From assembly GCA_030374805.1 (NCBI GenBank), contig JARGSG010000102.1:1-64000 (forward strand): DNA of 64,000 nt. The letters are read 5' to 3'. Under the pieces are notes generated by a model, which saw nothing but the letters and a program-made list of their open reading frames with translations, ran no database searches and was not told the origin of the DNA. Numbering within the stretch: the stretch's first letter is position 1; every line of letters begins with the position of its first letter. Both the position numbers and the translations under genes were made by a program. This document shows positions 1 through 8,287 of the stretch, piece by piece. Source of the stretch: Gracilaria gracilis (lineage: Eukaryota; Rhodophyta; Florideophyceae; Gracilariales; Gracilariaceae).

Positions 1-2
1 TT

Positions 3-3000
3 GTCGTTCTCGACACGGGTGCTGGTCCAAACTTCTTGGTTCAATCGCTTATTCCGCCGCAGTTATTGTCTCAGATTCGGCCGGCCCCGCCGACCGAGAT
101 AGCGGATGCAAACAATAGGCCCCTTTCAATCGTGGGAGTAATTGACCTGATTGTCAGGCTTGGCCGTTGCGTTGTCCGCTTGGACTTCATAGTCTGCAAG
201 CGTTTAGCTGCGCCGGTCATACTCGGATGTGATTTCTGCGACCGTTTTGTCCAAGCAATTCGACCACGGAAAAGGACCGTCGAGCTGGAGGACGGCACAA
301 CAGTGCCAATTGTTCGGCGACCTTTACGAAAGGCTTTCAAGAAGCAAGTTCCATTGCCAGTGGCCCAGCAGCCAGCGGAATCGCACCGTTCATCTACGAA
401 GCTCCGAGTGGCTCGGTCTATTTGCATTCCACCGGAATCCCAGACATGGGTCACGGTCACGTCCCTACAGCACGGCCTGCAAACCGTTCAGCCATTGCCT
501 CTCCTTTACGAAAGGCAGAACGTGGCCCTCGGGAATGGGATTGTACTTGTTGAGCCAGAAAAGCCCTTCAGGGTATTGGTTGCTAATTTCAGCTCCTCCC
601 AACAGAGGTTGGTAAAGAACCAAGTCATTGGTTCCATGTTACCACACCCGGTGGCTATTGTACCCACACAGGTCTCTACGGCAGAGGTTCTCGGAATTCT
701 CGAAGCTGAGGAGGGAGAGGGGAAGTGCGCTGACACAACTGTACCAAAGACTTCGTCGGGAGACGCTGAGCCGAACTCGTCGGGTAAAGAAGTGTTGAAC
801 TCGTCGAAAGAAGCAACGCCAACACTGTCGGAAGGAAGGCCAGAATCACCTGGATCTGAGAAGAAGGACCCCGTACAGGAGCTCGAGTCTCTAGACTTTA
901 ACCATGTCCCAGAGTCTCACCGTGAGAAGTTACGGGATATGCTACGTGAGTTCACCCCCATGTGGGACGGTTCCCTTGGGAAAATTGGGATCACCGAACA
1001 TCGGATAGATTTGATGCCGAACACTCGGCCAATCTCGCAACACCCCTACAGGGCAGGACCGACAGCTCGGGAAGAAGAGAAGACTCAAGTCGAGAAGATG
1101 CTCCGCGCCGGAGTCATTGAACCGGCCCAGTCGCCATGGGCCTCGCCCGTGGTACTCGCTCCCAAACCCGATGGGTCTTGGCGTTTTTGTATCGATTACC
1201 GCAAGCTTAACGCGGCTACCGTCAAGGACGTGTATCCCATCCCGAGGATGGACGAATGTATCGATTCGCTCGGAAACGCAAAGGTGTTCACGACCCTCGA
1301 CGCGAACTGGGGATATTGGCAAGTCCCAGTTAGGGCAGAGGACCGTGATAAAACGGCGTTTGTATGTCATCAAGGACTATACCGATTCAACCCGATGCCC
1401 TTCGGGCTCACGAACGCCCCTGCCACTTTCCAAAGAGCAGTGGATATTTTGCTTGCCCGCTTTAAGTGTAAAACGTGCCTGGTATACCTGGATGACATCA
1501 TTGTGTTCTCCAGTAACCTGGACGAGCACTTGACCCACGTTCGGGAGGTGATGCGAGTCCTACGAGAGGCAGGCATCACACTGAAGTTGAAGAAGTGCGA
1601 GTTCTTTACCGATACCGTGAAATATCTCGGCCACATAATCCGTCCGGGACGGCTATCGATTGACGCTGTACGTGTGCGGTCCCTCAAGGAGGCCAAACAC
1701 CCACGGACTCAGACGGAACTCCGATCCTTCCTCGGCCTTTGCAATGTCTACCGCCGTTTTATTCCGCACTTCGCGGATATAGCAGCTCCATTGAATGAAC
1801 TCTTGCGAAAGGGACAGCCAGTGAAACTGGAACCATTCGATGACCGTAAGGCAACGGCATTCTCATCGCTCATTGATGCAGTAACTTCGCCGCCAATTCT
1901 TTCCCTGCCAAAACTCGGATTGCCCTATGCCATCGATACGGATGCCAGCAATTTCCAGATCGGCTGTGCCCTGTTTCAGACCACGGAGAGTGGCGAACGA
2001 CTTCCAATTGGTTTTTGGTCTCGAAGCCTTAACGTGCATGAAAGGAATTACTCGGTACCCGAGAAAGAATGCTTAGCAGTAGTCTGGGCTCTCCAGACGC
2101 TGCGACCGAACCTCATGGGAGGACATTTTACCGTTCATACCGACCATTCGGCTCTGCGATGGCTTCTCTCGATTGCGGAGCCCTCTGGCCGCTTGATGCG
2201 GTGGAGGCTAAGATTATCGGAGTTCAACTTCGACGTGCAGTACAAGAAGGGAATCCTGAACACTCAGGCTGATTCACTTTCCCGCTTACCGACTGCGGCC
2301 GAAGCTGAGCCAGTCGATGATCGGGAAATACCCTGTTTCTTTATGGAGGACGACGAAGACAAAGATTTGGAGGGATGGGACGTCTATGACGCTGTCTTAG
2401 CCGTTTCAGATACGGAGCCAGTACCGGGATCATTCGTGCCGATAACACCGGAAGAACTGATCCGGGAACAGTATACGGACCCGTTCTGCAGTAGGGTGCG
2501 CGCCCGTCTGAACGGTGGAGCTCAACTGCCTTTTGTCATGAACGACCAAGGATTCTTGGTTCGAACGGTTACTGACCGACCACAGATTGTGGTACCTCAC
2601 TCGCTTCAATCTCGAGTATTGCATTTGTCGCATTACGCGAAGTTGTCGGCCCACCCTGGTGGAAGGAAGTTGTACTACACCCTCAGGAAGGACTTCTATT
2701 GGCCAGCTATGGCATTCGATGCGCACGCCACTGCTCGTGGATGCTCTGGTTGTGCAAAGAACCGCGTCAAACTGCGGAAATACTCCAAACAGTTGGTACT
2801 CTTCCCCGCAAGGGCCCCACTTGAGTTCGTGGCGATTGACATACTCGGTGAGTTTATTCGGACTCGCCGAGGTAATCGGTTTTTACTCGTCATAACCGAC
2901 CGCTTTTCGAAGCTCGTGCGGACAGTTCCGCTGACGAAGATCACCGCCAGTGCGGTCGCGCAAGCGTTCGTAACCCACTGGGTGTTTGTCTACGGACCGC

Positions 3001-4553
3001 CGATTGAGTTACTATCGGATAATGGGTCGCAATTCACTGCGAAGTTCTTCCAGGACGTGTGTCGAATACTGGAAATTAAGAACTGGTTTACTACGACCTA
3101 CCATCCGCAAAGTAACGGCCAGGTGGAGCGCTTCAATCGCACCATGCTGAATGCGCTGCGAACATTTGTCGCCGACCACCCGTCGGAATGGGATCTCTAC
3201 ACCGCTGCGGTGACATATGCCTACAATACGCAGGTACATCGCACTACCCAGATCTCTCCGTTCGAACTGGTCTTATCGCGTGTCCCACCATCGGTGGCTG
3301 TCGAGCCCCAACCTACGCTAGATAAGTTCCCTTCACCCCGTCTAAACAGGGACGCCTGGAAGCAATGGCTGAAGCAAATCATTCCCGTAGTTGGGCAGCA
3401 AATCGCTAAGGCACAAGCCGCCTACAAGCGGAACTTCGACGCACGTGTGCGAAAGAATGCCCCACACATCAGAGAAGGTGGCTATGTATTTCTCCGGAAA
3501 GAATACTACAATCCGGGAAAAGAGAAACGCCATAAACTTTCTCCGATAGCGGACGGCCCTTACAGGGTTATTTCTACTACCGATACAACGGTTGTCCTTG
3601 ACGTCAAGGGTGAACACGAACGCTTCTCGCGTGATCGCGTTACGCCGGCACCACCGCCGGAACCCACCGTGCAAGAAGCCCATCCCGGACCGACCAGGTC
3701 GGATACTACCCCGGCAGCGCCTCTGGCTATTAGCAGGGACGCCCCGCTCGGCCTGTCAATTCTACCGCACGCCGCGCGCGGTCTGGCCGACCTCCCTACG
3801 GAATCGGAACGTACCCCGAAAATTGGGCCAGATGCGTATGTGCCCACACGCATCGTGCCCACTACTGGGATTATCGCTCCGGGCCCCGCCGCTCCAGCTA
3901 AGGAGGGGGAGGGGGACGCTCATTCTGGTTGCGCTGCTCCTTTGCAGTCTACGCCGTTGCAAACGGATACTGCACCCTCGCGGGACACCGCCAGGAACGG
4001 AGTGGGGGTTGCTTTGCCGTCGCGGACGGAGAACGCACGGACGTGTGACAGTAAGCGCCCCGTCGAGAGCCCAATGTCACGGGATGCCCAGTTATGGTCT
4101 TCATCGTCGCCGCTGCAAGCGGAGTCCTCACTTAGAGAGACTACGCCCAAACGGGATGCGCACCCAGACACGGCGGGCCACGAAGTGGAAGTTGTCGCTG
4201 GCTCATTGCCGTCGCCCACGGAGGACGCGCAGACCGGCAACAGCAGCGGCGCCGTTCAAAACCCGACGTCCGGGAGCACACCCGGCGACGCACCGTTACT
4301 GCGGAATGGAGAGGAGACCGATGTTGCCCCGACAGCGGAGGAGACCGATCATTCGGAAGAGAAGTTGGTTGTTAAAGACCGTGCTGTGACGGCAGACCCA
4401 AGTTTGGGAGGTGCAATCGACTTGGTCGATAATGGCACGCGAACCGCAGAGCACACGGCCACATCAGTACAGGTGGACACCACTCTAGGTGGACAGAAGC
4501 CAATTAAGTTGGACGCGCGCACGGCGCGACACGGGCCCACGCACAGTGGATGA
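3..4553 (+). CDS. pol: Gypsy pol polyprotein (protease-RT-RNase H-integrase), 5' partial
   Basis: The reading frame is open from base 3. Translating before the first possible start gives VVLDTGAGPN, the retropepsin active site (DTGA at 12-23), so the true start is outside the window. Downstream are the RT catalytic box YLDD (1485-1496), RNase H DTDAS near 1935, an HHCC-type zinc module near 2620-2760, and integrase catalytic residues D at 2838, D at 3018 and E at 3126. The last two are 35 residues apart, the usual DD35E spacing. After the integrase core comes a long Pro/Thr/Ser-rich tail (about 3640-4550) with no recognised domain, ending in TGA. The product would copy element RNA and insert the cDNA. 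The chromodomain normally fused to such integrases is absent here and lies in the next ORF. Confidence 0.95.
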   Translation, partial: VVLDTGAGPNFLVQSLIPPQLLSQIRPAPPTEIADANNRPLSIVGVIDLIVRLGRCVVRLDFIVCKRLAAPVILGCDFCDRFVQAIRPRKRTVELEDGTTVPIVRRPLRKAFKKQVPLPVAQQPAESHRSSTKLRVARSICIPPESQTWVTVTSLQHGLQTVQPLPLLYERQNVALGNGIVLVEPEKPFRVLVANFSSSQQRLVKNQVIGSMLPHPVAIVPTQVSTAEVLGILEAEEGEGKCADTTVPKTSSGDAEPNSSGKEVLNSSKEATPTLSEGRPESPGSEKKDPVQELESLDFNHVPESHREKLRDMLREFTPMWDGSLGKIGITEHRIDLMPNTRPISQHPYRAGPTAREEEKTQVEKMLRAGVIEPAQSPWASPVVLAPKPDGSWRFCIDYRKLNAATVKDVYPIPRMDECIDSLGNAKVFTTLDANWGYWQVPVRAEDRDKTAFVCHQGLYRFNPMPFGLTNAPATFQRAVDILLARFKCKTCLVYLDDIIVFSSNLDEHLTHVREVMRVLREAGITLKLKKCEFFTDTVKYLGHIIRPGRLSIDAVRVRSLKEAKHPRTQTELRSFLGLCNVYRRFIPHFADIAAPLNELLRKGQPVKLEPFDDRKATAFSSLIDAVTSPPILSLPKLGLPYAIDTDASNFQIGCALFQTTESGERLPIGFWSRSLNVHERNYSVPEKECLAVVWALQTLRPNLMGGHFTVHTDHSALRWLLSIAEPSGRLMRWRLRLSEFNFDVQYKKGILNTQADSLSRLPTAAEAEPVDDREIPCFFMEDDEDKDLEGWDVYDAVLAVSDTEPVPGSFVPITPEELIREQYTDPFCSRVRARLNGGAQLPFVMNDQGFLVRTVTDRPQIVVPHSLQSRVLHLSHYAKLSAHPGGRKLYYTLRKDFYWPAMAFDAHATARGCSGCAKNRVKLRKYSKQLVLFPARAPLEFVAIDILGEFIRTRRGNRFLLVITDRFSKLVRTVPLTKITASAVAQAFVTHWVFVYGPPIELLSDNGSQFTAKFFQDVCRILEIKNWFTTTYHPQSNGQVERFNRTMLNALRTFVADHPSEWDLYTAAVTYAYNTQVHRTTQISPFELVLSRVPPSVAVEPQPTLDKFPSPRLNRDAWKQWLKQIIPVVGQQIAKAQAAYKRNFDARVRKNAPHIREGGYVFLRKEYYNPGKEKRHKLSPIADGPYRVISTTDTTVVLDVKGEHERFSRDRVTPAPPPEPTVQEAHPGPTRSDTTPAAPLAISRDAPLGLSILPHAARGLADLPTESERTPKIGPDAYVPTRIVPTTGIIAPGPAAPAKEGEGDAHSGCAAPLQSTPLQTDTAPSRDTARNGVGVALPSRTENARTCDSKRPVESPMSRDAQLWSSSSPLQAESSLRETTPKRDAHPDTAGHEVEVVAGSLPSPTEDAQTGNSSGAVQNPTSGSTPGDAPLLRNGEETDVAPTAEETDHSEEKLVVKDRAVTADPSLGGAIDLVDNGTRTAEHTATSVQVDTTLGGQKPIKLDARTARHGPTHSG

Positions 4554-4570
4554 ACCGCCTCCCTTGAAGG

Positions 4571-5287
4571 ATGACAATGCGTATGACAACGCACGCCGTG
4601 GGCACCACGCGTGCCGCGGAGAGTGATGAGCCGTCAAAAACCGGGAGATCCGTAATTGATACGGCTCACCACGGCGCCGCGACGGTTGGTACCACACAGT
4701 CCGCCGTGGGCGGCGAACCGTCGTCAACGGGCGTAACGGAACACCGCTCGCTAGCCCCTCACACGGAGGTTGGTTTCCCGTCGATTGGGACGATCTCGCC
4801 GGAACACCGGAAGCTCGCAGTCCGTCCAGACGGGATCCCACAGCAACCGCAGAAGCAAGTGGCTCCAGACCCCTCACTGGGGAGCGTAACCCTCCGAGGA
4901 GCTCCCTGGGGAGCGCAACCGAGACCTGGTGTACAGGATGCATTGCCGCCTAGACGGAAGTCGAAGGCCATCACCCGCGATCGCCACGACAGTGGAAGAG
5001 CAGTCCGCCCCGCTAACGAGGACCCATCGAACGCCTCTGGGGAGGACCCACTGTTCAAGGTGCCAGAGCGGAGTGTCTACGAACGCGAGTTCGTAGTGGA
5101 CCGTATAGTCAAACACGGCCTAGACTCTACTGGAGAGCTGGTATACCAAGTCCGCTGGTACGGCTACCCCCCTTCGGAGGACACACACGAACCTATCGAG
5201 CACCTGCCCCGCTCGAAAGTACTTCAGTACCACCGGAGGACCCGTACGCCGACACCGGACACGCTCGACAAAGCCCAAGTGGGTTAA
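4571..5287 (+). CDS. Stand-alone chromodomain ORF of the gypsy element
   Basis: A 238-aa ORF begins with ATG 17 nt after the pol stop, in another frame (its own frame carries a stop just before this ATG). The first ~150 residues are Thr/Pro/Gly-rich and probably disordered. The last ~65 form a chromodomain: YEREFVVDRIVKHG, then LVYQVRWYGYPPSEDTHEP. Chromodomains at gypsy integrase C-termini are thought to steer insertion to methylated chromatin (family knowledge). The usual TWEP motif reads THEP here, so one aromatic-cage residue is replaced by His. Expression could be by re-initiation after pol, by frameshift or from a spliced RNA; the sequence does not decide. An ancient frameshift that split a fused pol is the alternative. 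Confidence 0.85.
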   Translation: MTMRMTTHAVGTTRAAESDEPSKTGRSVIDTAHHGAATVGTTQSAVGGEPSSTGVTEHRSLAPHTEVGFPSIGTISPEHRKLAVRPDGIPQQPQKQVAPDPSLGSVTLRGAPWGAQPRPGVQDALPPRRKSKAITRDRHDSGRAVRPANEDPSNASGEDPLFKVPERSVYEREFVVDRIVKHGLDSTGELVYQVRWYGYPPSEDTHEPIEHLPRSKVLQYHRRTRTPTPDTLDKAQVG

Positions 5288-5300
5288 CCCCCACATTAGC

Positions 5301-5430
5301 TATGCCGCTCACGCGGAACATTTGCCGCTTCTGCGGACAAGCCACTATACAGTGGAATAGAAGAAGAAGACGAAGAAGAAGCCTAAGAAGAGGAAGTCGA
5401 AGAACAGGAATTTGCCGCTTCAAGCGGAAT
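5301..5430 (+). repeat. Three CCGC/GCGG mini-hairpins and a purine tract
   Basis: After the chromodomain stop there are three short inverted repeats of one design: CCGC-4nt-GCGG at 5305-5316 and 5325-5336, and CCGC-5nt-GCGG at 5415-5427. Each is embedded in a similar context and two share TTTGCCGCTTC. Between the second and third lies a strongly purine-rich stretch (GAA/AAG repeats, about 5352-5409). They sit between the sense ORFs and the antisense cassette. Possible roles are RNA structure or a secondary polypurine primer; neither is shown. Confidence 0.6.
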
Positions 5431-5575
5431 ACCTCCCTTAGATAAGGAACAGGCGCCCCTCGCGGGGTGCTGCCCCCTGAGGAGGGGGAGGGATGAAGAG
5501 AATTTGCTAAAAGCCGGTAGCAACCGGAAACATTTAATGATAGGGCCAAGAGATATTGGTATCTACGGAGTTCGA

Positions 5576-6385
5576 TCACACGCCGGACGGTCCGGAACCG
5601 GACCCACGACCTTGGGCGAACCACTGAGCCGCAAGGCCCTGCAGCTGCGCCACGTCGGTCACCGTGTCAGACACGGGCACACCCATGCCGCGAAGGAAAC
5701 TGCGGATGACGATCGCCTGGGCGTCAGTACTCGAACCGGCCCCGCCCGCAGAAGCGGAGGCCTGCCACGCGCCAACCGAGTTGGGCGTACCCTGCACTAC
5801 CGCATCAGCGGATCCGCCGTCATCTCCGGTTACGTCGATCACGTCGATCTGCTGGTCCGCTCCCTGGTCTATAGGGCTCCCTGCCTCATCAAGGCTCTCG
5901 TCCTCCTCTTCGTCGACAAAGACGAACCCACGAGGATGGCCCTCTGGGATGCTCCGCTCGACCTGACGCCGCTCCCGCGCCTCGGCGGCTATGACTATCT
6001 CCCATTCCCATGGGTCGAAGTATACAAAGTCGCCAGCGTTGACGTCGCGTCCGGGAGACCGGTCTGTAACCCGACGGATACCCTCGGAGACCTGACTAGC
6101 AGGCACGGAGTCCAACTCGACACCGTCGATGACCTCCACCAAGGACACCACCTCCCGCGCGTTGCGGACGGACCCGAGCACATCGGTGAGGTCCAAATTC
6201 CGAATGGATTGGCGAATCATCTCCGGCACAAACCAAAGCCGGTAATGATCATACGCCTCCCAGAGGAGGAAAGCCGCGACACGGACAGTCCATTCGGTGG
6301 CAAGGATGCTCCAAAGGCCGCGCGGCGGATTCTTCATGTAGTACGACCCGACGTATGTCAGGCATGGGGGAGCTCCACATGGCAC
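5576..6385 (-). CDS. Antisense cassette ORF B, unknown function
   Basis: A 269-aa open frame on the minus strand overlaps the end of ORF A by 28 nt in the -1 frame. The nominal first codon is GTG at 6385; the first ATG-type start lies inside, so it looks like a continuation of A. The amino-terminal half is helix-prone (WTVRVAAFLLWEAYDHYRLW). The middle is very acidic (FVDEEEDESLDEAG), followed by a Gly/Ser/Ala-rich end. No zinc knuckle, signal peptide or membrane segment is visible. A slip of one base at the C5 run (minus strand) would give one product of about 600 aa. A simple homopolymer indel is equally possible. Confidence 0.55.
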   Translation of the reverse strand: MPCGAPPCLTYVGSYYMKNPPRGLWSILATEWTVRVAAFLLWEAYDHYRLWFVPEMIRQSIRNLDLTDVLGSVRNAREVVSLVEVIDGVELDSVPASQVSEGIRRVTDRSPGRDVNAGDFVYFDPWEWEIVIAAEARERRQVERSIPEGHPRGFVFVDEEEDESLDEAGSPIDQGADQQIDVIDVTGDDGGSADAVVQGTPNSVGAWQASASAGGAGSSTDAQAIVIRSFLRGMGVPVSDTVTDVAQLQGLAAQWFAQGRGSGSGPSGV

Positions 6386-7371
6386 CCTCGAGGGACCTCG
6401 ACCGCAGGCCAGAACGATAGCAGCGGAACGTATCGCCCTTGACGGGAACGCGCCGCGATTCGCTCAACCTCCGAGCATTGGTACGGCACCAGAACCCCGA
6501 AGCGGGATCGCCACTTCCTCTCGTCACGGAGGCCCTCGAAGAACTCGCGCCGCGACGACTTGCGGAGGTACCGGAACTCGGCCCGAAGAATCGGACGAGC
6601 CCACAGGATGAGATCCTGGTGGGGCTGGACGACATCCGCATAGCGGTCAATCTCGTCGAAGGCAACAGCCAGTCGATCTCCGTACTCAACCTCGCCGAAC
6701 GTACGGTAGTAGGCCACGTCAAACCCGTAATGGGACGGAACCGGATGCTCGTTCGGCCCCCGAAAATGTCGCGCATACCCAATGCGGGCAATCTCCCGGC
6801 GAGCGAACGCCAGGCTCTCGCTTCTCGTATACCAGAGACAATTTGGATGGACCGTGAAACGGACGAGCCAGTCCCATGAGCGGACGACGCTAACGGGAAG
6901 CCCTCCGGGGAGGATACCGTCAATGGCGTAGGAGTTGATCAACGCTTCATTCCGAACGGCTTCGGCATTGAACCACGGGGCTTGTGCAAACAGGCCACTA
7001 TGGCGGTGAGGATCGCGTACGCGGAGACTCCCAAGACTGGGCCATCCTCCCGTATTTGTCGCCACGCTAGCATGGAACCAATCCCACACGGGAGCTGGAT
7101 CCGGAGTCGCTGCTGTCGCAACGGACGCCGCGCCGGAAGCGGAAGCCCCCGACGATTGAGGCAAGGGTACCGACCGGAACCGCGGTCCGGCCGCGGTCAT
7201 TCGCGCAGTCCCACCTGGGGGAGCGCCGGGATTACCGGAGGTGTTGTTGTTATTGGTAGGCATCGCTGTGTCGATGAGAGTCGAAGGTGCCAAGTATGGT
7301 ACGAGTGCCAAGTTGTTGGAGTCCGAGTGGTCGTTAGGCTCACCGCCGGAGTCCGGACTATATAGGCCCAT
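6358..7371 (-). CDS. Antisense cassette ORF A, unknown function
   Basis: A 337-aa ORF with a true ATG at 7371 reads against the retrotransposon, only 54 bp inside the LTR boundary. Residues 1-95 are low complexity (Ser, Asn, Thr, Ala, Pro). The rest is compact and rich in Trp, Arg, Phe and Tyr (e.g. WDWFHASV, SWDWLVRF), as expected of a folded helical domain. I recognise no family. It ends with TGA at 6358, and ORF B continues in the -1 frame across a run of five G on the plus strand (6366-6370), so A and B may be one broken or frameshifted gene. Some plant gypsy elements carry antisense ORFs in this position (established), but homology to them is not shown. A Gag-like role is a guess. Confidence 0.6.
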   Translation of the reverse strand: MGLYSPDSGGEPNDHSDSNNLALVPYLAPSTLIDTAMPTNNNNTSGNPGAPPGGTARMTAAGPRFRSVPLPQSSGASASGAASVATAATPDPAPVWDWFHASVATNTGGWPSLGSLRVRDPHRHSGLFAQAPWFNAEAVRNEALINSYAIDGILPGGLPVSVVRSWDWLVRFTVHPNCLWYTRSESLAFARREIARIGYARHFRGPNEHPVPSHYGFDVAYYRTFGEVEYGDRLAVAFDEIDRYADVVQPHQDLILWARPILRAEFRYLRKSSRREFFEGLRDERKWRSRFGVLVPYQCSEVERIAARSRQGRYVPLLSFWPAVEVPRGCHVELPHA

Positions 7372-7412
7372 GATGGGAGGTGAGAAGCCGAACGAGTCGG
7401 AAGTTTCAGCCT

Positions 7413-7425
7413 GAGAAGGGGGAGA
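7413..7425 (+). promoter_or_regulatory. Polypurine tract of gypsy element 1
   Basis: Thirteen purines, GAGAAGGGGGAGA, end directly at the TG that opens the LTR. This is the expected place and composition for the plus-strand primer of reverse transcription, and it helps fix the LTR boundary. Confidence 0.8.
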
Positions 7426-8277
7426 TGTGGAGCAATTGCCCTTGGCAGGGACTGAGGGGGATGCCGCTCATATATCCGTTGTTATTTTCGGCTGAACTTC
7501 CTACTATTATGAAGTCTATTTGCCTATTTGGCCCGGATTGGGGATCCGCCTATGAAGGGTAGGATTGGCGCGACACGTGTGTGCCCGCGCCCGATTACCG
7601 GATGCGCAGTTGCAAGTGTGCCACGGAGGTACACGTGGGTAGTGTTGGCCGGCGTGCCGGGTACTTAGATATTTTAGTTATATTTGTCAGCCGTATATAA
7701 GTGGCGGCACTTGCCGCCACTGTACGGGAAGTAAACCTCAACGAAGCTTTGGCTCTAGCTTGAGTTCCGCTTGCGCACGGCCTTTTGCCCCATTCCCGGG
7801 GGATACCGCCGCTTAGCCGGACAAGTTATCCACCTCCGTCACCGAGAAGCACCGATCCGTCGTTACGGCCTCTTATTTATCATTCTTTCATACACTCTTT
7901 CTGTTTTCCCGTCTTACGGCTTCGTTACACTTCGCCCTGTTGTACAGGTTTGCCCCTTTTTGTCTCGGGGTTATTCCCAGCTCTCACGAGTCTGTGCTCC
8001 GCAGTGCGGCTCATTTTGCTACCTTCTATCTCGTCCCCTTTTGCTACGGGATACGCCACACCCAGTCGAATCCATCCTGTTGGCACCCCGATTGCCACCT
8101 CCAACCTCCGTCTGTAAGTCAGGAAGAGGCCGCCCGGAGTTACGCCCGGCACGTGTCGGCCTCATCGGAGGGTTCTGCCACTGCTCTGCCCCAATAGGGA
8201 GCAAGGCTGAACACCTTGGGTGCGTAGCCGCTGGCGCGGTTTGTGTTCTTTCCTTCCGTTCCCGGCTTTGCCCCACA
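7426..8277 (+). repeat. 3' LTR of gypsy element 1
   Basis: The 852-bp LTR opens with TGTGGAGCAA and ends with TTGCCCCACA, matching inverted ends at 9 of 10 bases with TG...CA termini. It follows the polypurine tract. A TATATAA box lies at 7694-7700. Immediately overlapping it is a perfect 10-bp inverted repeat with a 2-nt spacer (7700-7709 and 7712-7721). The 5' LTR is outside the window, so divergence between LTRs cannot be measured. The left edge of the next transposase ORF begins only 10 bp after the LTR. Confidence 0.85.
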
Positions 8278-8287
8278 ATCGGAGAGT

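Larger units (their letters stand above)
1..8277 (+). mobile_element. Ty3/gypsy LTR retrotransposon, 5' end outside window
   Basis: This is the 3' portion of a Ty3/gypsy element read left to right. In order it holds a protease active site (from about base 12), reverse transcriptase, RNase H, integrase, a separate chromodomain ORF, an antisense two-ORF cassette, a purine tract ending at 7425 and an LTR at 7426-8277. The domain order RT-RNase H-integrase and the chromodomain place it with the chromovirus-type gypsy elements (family knowledge). Gag, the primer site and the 5' LTR lie to the left of the window, so its target duplication cannot be checked; the 3' flank begins ATCGG. The pol frame is fully open, which suggests a young copy. 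Confidence 0.93.
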
